A stretch of DNA of 64,000 bases from Lepidodermella squamata (lineage: Eukaryota; Gastrotricha). The stretch is from contig JBLDXI010000020.1 in NCBI GenBank assembly GCA_047495785.1, forward strand, positions 1,240,001 to 1,304,000, written 5' to 3'. The translations under genes and the position numbers were made by a program. Shown piece after piece: positions 55,405-64,000 of this stretch (its first letter is position 1; each line of letters starts with the position of its first letter). The notes under the pieces were generated by a model, which was not told where the DNA came from, searched no databases, and saw nothing but the letters and a program-made list of their open reading frames with translations.

Positions 55405-58400
55405 TTTTTGCGTATTTTCTTATTCTTCCCACGGCTAAGATCCAATTTCACAACCAGACACGCGAACCGACCACTTTAGTTCTTCACGTCCAAGTACACA
55501 TCATTTTTTTCTCAAAAATCATGAGCTATATAAAAAATAATGAAATCAAGATGAAATCGATAAACTGTAGGGACAAACAATCCGGCACTTGACTTGATAA
55601 ATGAAGAAATGTGCCGTCGCTATACTAATGCATAGTATGTATAAATTCTACCAAGAACTGATCAATTATAGCGCATTTGAATAATCCATATTACAAGAAT
55701 ATATTATGATGTCATCGCTATAAGCGAGGGACATGCGCATAAAATCTATGCCACATACAAATTTTGTTTGTTTACTGACAGCGTCTACGCACAGTGGAGG
55801 CCAAATCTTGCCGCGGTACCAAGGCCGGCACTGTAAGAATCTCCAACGAAATAGATCGATAAAGATTAAGATCTATCGACTACTATAAGCACGAAAGCGT
55901 TTCAGCCACACTACATGCTGGCAGTTTACAGGAAGGAGATATAGAATGAGATTGACACACAAGCAATGACAAAACTCCTATACTATGCGCTACTGAGAGA
56001 AGAAGATTGCGAATAATATTTTCACTTTCTTCAATACAACTACAGCAGAGCACTATTTACTGTACCACACCCGAATTCTCTCAAGAGAATCAGTGAAACC
56101 ACACTGATCAATGAGATGTGTGAGGCTATGCACGATATAACCCCACACATACACACCCTAGCTACGCGAGGGCAATATGTTTGCCTGTAAATAATCAGAA
56201 CCAGATACATAGCTTTGTGGAGCAGCAGATCTGCGCCAAGATGATTACCTCCATCAAGACTTTTTGTTTCTAAATAATTTCAGCGATCTTCATCGCCTAA
56301 TGACTGTTGAACGAAAAAAGCCGACAAGTACTCGGCGGGTATTAAGAACAAATGTAAACTAGCAAAAAACGATAAACTTAATGGGCTATCCAAGTATTAT
56401 TTTCGACTGAGTGACGATTTCGTTAATAATACATTTTCCAGTTTATTCCACGGCCACGAATATGAATCAGTTTGAGTTTTAATCCTTCAAATCGGGTCAT
56501 AGAAAAGTTATATCTGCAAATCAACCAACTGGTAAGAATTGTTAATAATAACAATAATAATAATGATAATATAAGCAAAATAATAATCAGCAAAAATTGG
56601 ATGGGCAAAATTTCGCTTAGAAATACAGACGCTTTTATGTCGACGTGCAGGCCCTTTCAAAGTCGAAAAATATAGATGTTCCGATATAAACGGATGGGAG
56701 TGTTAAACCTATACAAAAACCAGTGTATATAAATGTGCTAATAACTGTGGCATTTAGGCATATTTAAGCATCAAATGCGACAAGATTGGAAATTGGCCCA
56801 ATAGTCCAACATTTTGTTGTCAGTCGCATTGAGAGTTCGACAAAAACGACAAAATGCAAACTAAACATTCTACCTAAAAGTTCTTTCAAATTCAAACACA
56901 ACAGTTGGAGAAAAACATTTCATGTCAAAAAATTTTAATCACATCTAGTCAAGCAATAGGTGATAAATCCAGCGCAAAACGCGATTTTTGCGCTGTAAAA
57001 TCATTTTTGTCAACTTAGTGAACATGGTTCATTGGGGCCTTGAGTTTTAATGCCACCGGATTGTCTAGTTTCCTCATGATTAAACGCCAAGTTAGAAGGT
57101 CACGGCGTCATGAGAGCGATCAACGTAAGTTTATTGATAATTTTAAATGTCGAAAATTTAGGAATATTATAAGCTTACTATGCAAGTGGAGCAATGAGTT
57201 CCGATTCATATATCTTTCCTTATAGAATACAGTAAACACAGTCGCAGCAAAAGAGGGAAAGCCAGGGGCGAGGGAAAGTCTTTCAGCTATCAGCGAATCA
57301 GATTTGATGCACTGATCTCTGCCAGCCACACTACGCGCAAGATGTGTGACGCAATTTGTTCAGATCCATTACGCCTTTGCCTATGGAAGCGTCGACATCT
57401 TGCGAGGGTATTAAAATAAGTAAGAATCGGTTATCGGATGTCGGACACGAGATACGAGCCATTATCCAAGATCCAGGTTAACCATTAGAACGCATTTCTC
57501 AAACCTTACAAACCTCCACATCAAAAGATAGTACGAAAAAGCGAAAAACTTTTTTCAGCGTGTCAAGCCGTGAAAAATAAAAGGTGAAATCTGACAAAAA
57601 GGCACCGTATAACGAAACAAGAACTCGATTGATTTAAGGGCGCTGGGACTAAGTGGCATTAGTACCATATTTACGCAAAAGTTAAACTGAAAGCGGCAGC
57701 AATAACCAAAGAGATCGGCGATTTCTCTCCGGACATGGGCAAAGACGACGATCTAAACCTAGCAATATGTGCGATGCGGCAAGCCAAGATAAATATACAG
57801 TCCACGCGGAACGTAAATGTGAAGATCAGTATTTCCATGGGAGATGAGCGTGACAAAAGCTCGAAATATAAGGTGTGTAGCTTTTTTGAAGACGCTGAAA
57901 TTGATACGCGCCGCTCGATGCTAGCAGCTAGCAGACTTTGGCGCTTTCGGAGCCGCCTCTCTCCTCTCATCTCTGAAACTCAAAAGACGCCTCGCTTTTT
58001 AGCGCTTTATTTTTTATCACAGTTATTTATGTTTGTCCTCTATGGCATGATCAACAAATAATTTAAAATCATTACGGGATTTTGCATTTTGCTGATTTGA
58101 ATTTCGCAAAGCGCGCCTGATCTTGCGGCTTTGCGCTCTTCTTCGGCAAGTCGTTTCGTTTTCGTCGGCAGCGTCATATCTCACCGAAAACCCAAAGATC
58201 CTCAGCGACAAACTTCTGAAAGAACTGCTGAAATATGTGAAAGATTTCGTCTACGCAAAGAAGAGGTAAGGTGGCGACTTACCTCGGCGCGTCCATCTGT
58301 GACTGTTGGATGAAAGACCGCCTTCCGCTCGCCGCTCGCAGTCCGAGAGGTCCACTCAAGATCGAGCCTTCGTCATCTGTGGTTAGGAGGCCTGGAGCTG

Positions 58401-58870
58401 GGTCGATCCCTTTATTCGCAAGATTACCGGCTCGAAAGCCTGTCGCAAAGCCACCTACTTGCAGCAATTTTTCATCGAGTCTGAATAGACCAAATGGAGA
58501 TCGTAGCTCTATTATTAGGCTTAATATATTTTTGTATCCTATTGTGCCTTTTCTGCGCCTAACACCGAATTATCGGCGACAGGTCTAACTCATCAAGCCT
58601 AGCCCTGTTGAATCACCAGCATTGGTGTCAGGGTCTAACACCCATCCATTTGAATGGACTCATCCACCATCTGATTCCAGGTAGCAACGAGGTTAGCAGT
58701 TACCAGCGATAAGCTTACTTAACTATTTAGGCTGAACGGTGATTCATTTTCAATGTTCGCGAGAAAGCAGCGGCATGAATGTTAAACTGGATGTGCATTG
58801 CATAGTTTCATGTTTACTGACATTTGACATTACGTGACTTTGTCCGATTCTCTTATAGGAGGCCGTTGAC
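55405..58870. other. intergenic region between divergent syd-2 and the MFSD5-type gene
   Basis: The first 2.3 kb (to about 57.7 kb) shows no supported feature and is presumably the syd-2 promoter. From 57735 to 58590 there are open frames and good splice donors on both strands that I could not resolve into one gene (see findings). An acceptor-like TCTCTTATAG at about 58858 lies 12 bp before the MFSD5-type ATG. Confidence 0.45.
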
Positions 58871-60322
58871 ATGGACTGGGAGATCATCGGTTCGATTCTC
58901 ATATTATTGCTAGCTTTTGCCCTCCTGATACTCAATGTGAGCACAATGGAGAAAGCTGAGAACGATGAGCGTCTTCGGAAACTGCAAGTAAAGTATCTGG
59001 TTGTCTACTCACTTGCCGTGGCTGCAGATTGGCTTCAAGGTCCATACATGTACGCCCTGTACGAATCTTACGGTTTATCTGTTCATCTGATAAACCTCCT
59101 ATTTGTTGGTGGTTTTGGAGCCAGCTTAGTCGCTGGAACTTTTGTTGGATCTTTTGCTGACAAGTGAGTTGTTACAGCTCTATAGAAACCAACTTATTAA
59201 ACTTATTTATAATTTAGATATGGCCGACGATTCAATGTTATGGTCTACGTTGCTCTTTACGTCGTGTCTTGTATAACAAAGCACTCATCATCATTTTTAA
59301 TCCTGTTTTTGGGAAGAATCACCGGTGGCATTGCCACGTCGATATTATTCAGCGCTTTCGAATCATGGCTGGTATACGAGCATAAAAATAGTGGATTGTC
59401 ACCTGATCTTCTGTCGAGCACGTTTTCGTATGCTACCCTTCTCAACTCGGCTATGGCAATCATCAGTGGATTTCTTGCTCAAATGGTGGTTAATACCACG
59501 GGTGCTTACGTTTCTTCGTTTGATGCATCAATTGTTGTGCTACTTATATGCGGTGTTCTCGCGTACAAGCTGTGGGGCGAAAATTTCGGAGACGTCGACA
59601 AACCAATGAGTGATACGTTAAAATCGTCGTGGAACATCATTATGTCATCTGCAGATCGGAGGCCGTTACTTCTCGGCATCGCAATTGCCCTTTTTGAGGC
59701 AGCCATGTACATGTTTGTGCTGGAATGGACCCCAGCGTTGAAAGCTGCGTATTTAAGCAACCATCCCGTCGCAAAACATGCTGATTTTGAGAGTGGAGAT
59801 GGTGAAACTAAAACTGAAGTAACTCAGAAGGAGAATGTTAGCATTCCCTATGGATTAATTTTCGCTGCTTTCATGGTTGCTTGTATGGCAGGATCTGTAT
59901 TTTTTAAATATTTGAAGCGCTCCTTTCCGGTGGAGAAATTTATAACAGCGTCTGTAGCTGTCAGTGCCGTCTGCCTACTATGCCCCATCTTGCCTGGGGT
60001 TTCATCGAGCTTTTCTACTCTGTTACTCGCATTTTTAGTCTTCGAAATTTGTGTCGGCGTGTTTTGGCCATCGACCGCAACACTGCGATCCGTTTATCTC
60101 GCCGAGGAAAGCCGGTGCACAATAATGAATTTCTATCGCGTTCCGCTGAATTTAGCCGTTGTTTTGGTTCTTTGTTTTGATCTAAATTATATCAGCGTTT
60201 TTATGCTGGCTGTTGGATGTTTATTCATTTCTGCGACATGCTTCGGCATTTTAGAAATTCTGAGAAGCCGTTCAATTTCTGTAAATGCTTATCATCTTTC
60301 ACCATCCGAGGCTGCTGCGTAA
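58871..60322 (+). CDS. MFSD5: MFSD5-type major facilitator (putative molybdate-anion transporter)
   Basis: Two exons, 58871-59163 and 59218-60322, phase 2; 465 aa, usual for the family, with 12 predicted membrane segments. Family blocks: VKYLVVYSLAVAADWLQGPY-type second helix (AADWLQGPYMYALYESYG), ADKYGRRFN (MFS motif A loop, split by the intron), FSAFESWLVYEHKNSGL, LFEAAMYMFVLEWTPAL, and VGVFWPSTATLRSVYLAEES with IMNFYRVPLN near the C-terminus. MFSD5/MOT2 proteins transport molybdate in algae; in animals transport is less certain and a nutrient-sensing role has been suggested. The start follows a possible trans-splice acceptor (TTATAG). Confidence 0.92.
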
Positions 60323-61301
60323 GTTTTGCGCGCTGACTTGACTCTTAAGGCTTGGAATCTTGAGATTTTGTTTTCCTCATCAGGAAAGTTGCAATGTTGT
60401 GAGGGAAGGATTGTTCTGTAGAATGCGTGCTAAATTCGACGAGCAACTCGTAAATAACCGTTATTCGCTTTGACTGGTTTGTTTTGGGGCTTTCATACTA
60501 ATTCTGCGGGAATACAAAATGAATATAATATTGTTATACCAGTTATGAAACCGTATATACATTCTATTTCACTTGATCACAGTCTATTATTTATTTGCCG
60601 ACACTGCTGTTTGGTAGCCGATAACTTGCTTACTACATGATATTACATCAATCGATCTTCCTTTTTAAAGCATTCTACTGCCAACATCGAAAGTCGTTAC
60701 TAAGAAATATTTTGAATAAAATTTACAATTTGAGGAACGTGTGCCTTTTTTACGGAGCTGATTTTGCCGATTGAACAACTATAGTATAGAAAAATGAAAA
60801 ATGAGAAAATGAGAAACGAAAACCAGGGAGCTTTAAGGATGTTATTTTCGGTTCTGCCGTTACGTTAAAAGTTCCGAAGGTGGTAGCAAAATTAACGAGA
60901 GGGCTAAAAACACGCCTGCTTCAATTCCTATTTCGAGCTGTATCATTTAGCTGTATTCAGGTTGGTTTCAAGCCTGCTAAATGGCTTTCCGAGAGGTCAA
61001 CCAGCGAGATCTTTAATTAAAACACAGTTGGCGCCAGCTTTCGCGGCTTCCGTCTGTTCAATGTTACACGCGTCTACTTACAACTGCTGAAAATCTGTCG
61101 CGTGCTTTGGCGCCATTTTCCAATTTCAAAGAGGTGAAAACACATCTCAACGAATTCATACCATTATTTTCCATCTCAGCTACAACATTAAATTCCAAAA
61201 TTTAAGCAACGTTCGTCCGCACATTTATAATTTTTTTCTCCCCTATAATAGGCAGAACAATTACCATCACAGAGAGGCGTTCGATTGAGACGAGCCGAAC
61301 C
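60323..61301. other. intergenic region
   Basis: 3' flank of the MFSD5-type gene, with AATAAA at about 60716, and 5' flank of the lectin gene. No ORF or RNA gene supported. Confidence 0.5.
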
Positions 61302-62624
61302 ATGCTGAAAGACGCGCTAATGCCGGTGATCCTACTGGCGCTGTTCGCAACAGCAGCTAAAGCGGGCGAAATTTCTGACGATCGAATCGTTGACGATTTC
61401 CCAGCAGATGCCGCGCCCACCGTCCAGCCCGCGAAGACTGTAAACAAAACCGGTGATCGCTCTGGCTTCGAGCCCATGAACCCTACATTCGGCTCAGATG
61501 GTTACGCAAGTAGGTTGATCAATAAATCTTTGAAAAAATACGTAATCTAAATAATCCAGGTGGTGGCTATGGCGGAAGCTCGATTGCCGATTGTCAGAGT
61601 TTGCGCTACCGAAACAAGTGTTACTTCTTGGCGTTGTCTCAAGAAAGTTGGCACACTGCTCGCGACTACTGCAGCCGTATTGGCCACACGCTAGCTCGAA
61701 TTCAATCCTCGGACGAAGCTACCTTCCTCGCTTCCTACCTGTTTGAAGGCGGCCACAACAACTATTGGGTCGACTTGAACGACGAACGTACCGAGGGCGT
61801 TTGGACGCATTCGGACAACTCGCCAGGTTTTACTGATTGGTGGGGCCCGAACGAGCCCAATGGAAATCGCGGTGAAAACTGCGGTCTTCTGGTATAAAAA
61901 GCATTATTTTCCTCTACAAATTGCCGACTGATATGCTTTAATTTTCCAGGGCATCGGTCGCGATCGCATCGGCCGCCTGATCGACGAGCCTTGTGGTGAA
62001 TGGCGCCGATACATTTGCCAGCGCCAATCCGAGAACGTTTGCCGTCGCGCCGGCTACAAGCGAAAATGCTACTGGTTTTCGGTGCAACCGGCAACGTGGT
62101 TCAACGCCCGTGAGTATTGCGCCACAATGGGCCAACGTCTTGCCCGTGTTACCGCCACTGACGAGCTCAACTTTTTGGCCCGTATCATGCCGCGCCCGAG
62201 CTGGATCGACCTGCGTTATGGCGGCCAGGGCGTCGGTTGGTCATATGCCGATGGTAGCAGCGTGAACAACGCCGCTTCGTTCTTCGGCGGTGCCGGCTAC
62301 ATGGGTGGCTTTGGAATGGGACCTCGTTGCGCCGAGCTACGCCGCTACAACCAAAAGGAGGGCCGAAGCGTTGCGGCTGAATGCAACAAACTGAATCAGT
62401 TCATCTGCGAAAGCGAAAGTTTGCCGCAAGGCGCGGAAATGGATAACCCCGAGGACATGCCCGGTTCTGTGTTCGGCTCACCCATGGGCGGCCCGGCTAT
62501 GGGCCCTGGTGGCCCTGTCAATCCGCTTGACCCGTCCATGAGCGGTGGCATGGCTGGTATGGGAATGCCGGGAGCTGTCAATGAGTTCGGTGGCTACGGA
62601 ATGGCTGGTGGTTTTGGCCGTTGA
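61302..62624 (+). CDS. secreted protein with two C-type lectin domains and a Gly/Met/Pro-rich tail
   Basis: Three exons: 61302-61509, 61560-61891, 61950-62624; phases agree, 404 aa. Signal peptide MLKDALMPVILLALFATAAK. CTLD1 (about 78-206): CYFLALSQESWHTARDYCSR, YWVDLNDERTEGVW, then EPNGNRGENCGLL; the EPN motif is typical of mannose-type Ca-dependent binding, but the usual WND is replaced by GEWRRYIC. CTLD2 (about 214-340): CYWFSVQPATWFNAREYC, SWIDLRYGGQGVGW, CNKLNQFICE; it has no EPN/QPD motif and is probably not a sugar binder by that site. The tail (345-404) is a low-complexity Gly/Met/Pro stretch (SPMGGPAMGPGGPVNP). Likely extracellular, in immunity or matrix; the ligand is unknown. Confidence 0.9.
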
Positions 62625-62837
62625 TTTGTTTTCGCCCCTCAAAAACTGCCTTTTTATCTTCGCCTAACAAATCAAAATGATCTAGTGTCACTCTTTGCTA
62701 CTTCGTGAATTTTTGTTGTCAGTTTTATCCTTTATGATGTTAGCTTGAAGTCAAAATAAGATGCTTTTACTGGAACACAATGATTCTAAACACAATTCCA
62801 ATGGAATAAAATCAGCAATTTTTAATGGTGTATTTTA

Positions 62838-63212
62838 ATGCTTGGTCAATGGAAAACTATCTCAAATGATGAGCTGCAGATCACGCTCCAGAATTGTTCC
62901 AGGTTTCCTAACGGGGGAAGTTTGGAAACGAGGGGATTCGAATCTGGGATAGCAGCTATCTATCACTCACTAGTATCCGCGAGTTTTTATGACCACTTTG
63001 AAACTAGGCTCATTGAACTTTCAGGTCCAATTATAGGGGATCTACCTGAATTATTCGAATGCTGTCATCAACTTTCGAAGCTCCAGCAGTTCAAGAATAA
63101 TTCAGTACCTTTACCTCCATTATATTGTCATATTTCGTCCAAAAACATTAATGGGCACATCAAAGGGCAATATCCATTCAGCAGTTGTAGCCATGTTATG
63201 AATCGGCGTTAA
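62838..63212 (+). CDS. doubtful ORF (124 aa)
   Basis: An open frame of 124 aa with no signal peptide, no recognised motif and no splice context. It contains several Cys and His residues but no clear pattern. It lies between the lectin gene and the VWA gene, and is just as likely to be chance or a decayed gene. Listed so the 850-bp gap is accounted for. Confidence 0.15.
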   Translation: MLGQWKTISNDELQITLQNCSRFPNGGSLETRGFESGIAAIYHSLVSASFYDHFETRLIELSGPIIGDLPELFECCHQLSKLQQFKNNSVPLPPLYCHISSKNINGHIKGQYPFSSCSHVMNRR

Positions 63213-63486
63213 TGTTACGCAACGGTTAAATCGTGTGCCTAAGGCGCGAGCGTGTTTCAAGGGCGCACGCGCGCTGTATCAGTCGGTCGTTCGAGTTGGA
63301 AAAATTCGCGCTTTTTTCGAACAAAACAATGATTTTGTAAAGGCGCGACTCAATTCTGAAAAACAACTTGTCTGATTTTCCTGACAATCCTACAGCGCGT
63401 TACCCGTCTTATCTCACGTGAAACCTTGACGGCCGGCTGAACCTTTATTAATTTAATTTCTCCAACTTGTTTCTCTCTGTTATAGA

Positions 63487-64000
63487 ATGAATTTAGCGGC
63501 ATTTGCTACGATTCTGCTTGCCGCTTCAGTTGCAGCGTCAGGTAGGCTGTGGCCTAATTTTCTTGATTGATAATGATAGATTGAACCTATTCTAGATGCC
63601 TCGGACAGCTGTGAAATGGACCTGGTTTTCAGCATCGATCATTCGACGACTTACACCAGCGAACAGTTCGAATTGATCAAACAGCTTATTCTCAACACTT
63701 ACAAGAAGTTGAAGGAGAGCAGTCAGAAAATCAAGGTAAAATTACAATTTTTATTGATTGCGTGAATTTTTCTGATTTTTCTAGAGCAGCTTGTTATCAT
63801 TTGGTGAAAACGGAGCGGAGAGCTTGGTTAATTTTAACCAAGATGAACCCGATATCGAAAACTCGATTAAGAGCCTTGAAGCAAAGGGCGGCCGTCCCGC
63901 CTTGATGAAGGCCCTCCAAATGATCCAGAATTTTTACAAGGAGCGCGCCGATCTCAGGCCATCGGCTGAGAAGAAAGCTATTATTTTCATGGCTGGCGAG
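63487..64000 (+). CDS. secreted von Willebrand factor A domain protein (3' partial)
   Basis: Exons 63487-63541, 63596-63735, 63785-64000 (runs off the window); phases agree. ATG 63487 directly follows TCTGTTATAG, a possible trans-splice acceptor. A signal peptide (NLAAFATILLAASVAAS) is followed by CEMDLVFSIDHSTTYTSEQF, the first VWA strand with the MIDAS-type DxSxT (D-H-S-T-T instead of the usual DxSxS). Then SLLSFGENGAESL, a helix region with KGGRPALMKALQMIQNFY (matching the T-x-AL helix of VWA domains) and KKAIIFMAGE, in the place of the VLTDG strand, where the usual MIDAS Asp is absent. Possibly an extracellular matrix or adhesion protein; the rest lies outside. Confidence 0.8.

Noticed and set aside
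1-64000. tRNA, rRNA and CRISPR genes
   Set aside because: I scanned for GGTTCGA-type T-loops, rRNA-like conserved blocks and regular spaced repeats by eye and found none; a covariance search could still find a divergent tRNA.

Overview
The window is animal nuclear DNA and almost certainly nematode. Multi-exon genes are separated by many short introns (mostly 50-60 bp) ending in TTTTCAG or TTTCAG. The liprin-alpha gene carries blocks shared specifically with C. elegans SYD-2 (the start [12 protein letters not shown], and [10 protein letters not shown] before the SAM domains). Several genes sit in tight same-strand groups with acceptor-like AG sites just before the ATG, as expected for trans-spliced nematode genes. 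I cannot name the species. Exon coordinates are my own reading of splice sites, and every multi-exon model was checked for phase continuity.

Layout. 0-1.4 kb: 3' end of a 53BP1/HSR-9-like tandem-BRCT gene (+). 2.5-8.2 kb: complete 14-exon AMPA-class ionotropic glutamate receptor (-) with an unusual pore loop. 10.8-19.7 kb: a long, unrecognised, disordered and very acidic protein gene (-) with at least three alternative first exons. 19.7-25.8 kb: no gene that I can support. 25.8-26.4 kb: GNAT acetyltransferase (-). 26.8-33.0 kb: eight small intronless genes (+) for secreted peptide precursors. Seven end in amidation signals on a Y or F (GVMYG, GMIYG, GMLYGRR, GIMFGRR, GILYGR, LPFYGRR types) and one ends VRIFRG. 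A ninth lies at 46.7 kb and a broken copy at 46.1 kb. 33.3-34.7 kb: a small ORF and a tandem pair of single-pass membrane proteins (+). 36.0-37.8 kb: glutamine synthetase (-). 41.7-45.3 kb: UMAD1-like, Arp2 (arx-2) and DPAGT1/ALG7 genes, all + and closely spaced, a possible operon. 48.1-55.4 kb: liprin-alpha/syd-2 (-). 58.9-60.3 kb: MFSD5-type transporter (+). 61.3-62.6 kb: double C-type-lectin protein (+). 63.5 kb to the end: 5' part of a secreted VWA-domain protein (+).

How the genes relate. A neuronal theme recurs: an AMPA-type receptor, the active-zone scaffold liprin-alpha, glutamine synthetase (glutamate metabolism) and a cluster of peptide precursors. This may be coincidence, since nothing in the sequence links them as one pathway. 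The most striking content is the peptide cluster. It has grown by tandem and dispersed segmental duplication and shares a C-terminal consensus close to GQxRGM(L/I)Y-amide. Non-coding structure includes a roughly 310-bp inverted repeat whose loop holds vertebrate-type telomere-like CCCTAA repeats (intron 2 of the glutamate receptor), and two MITE-like elements.
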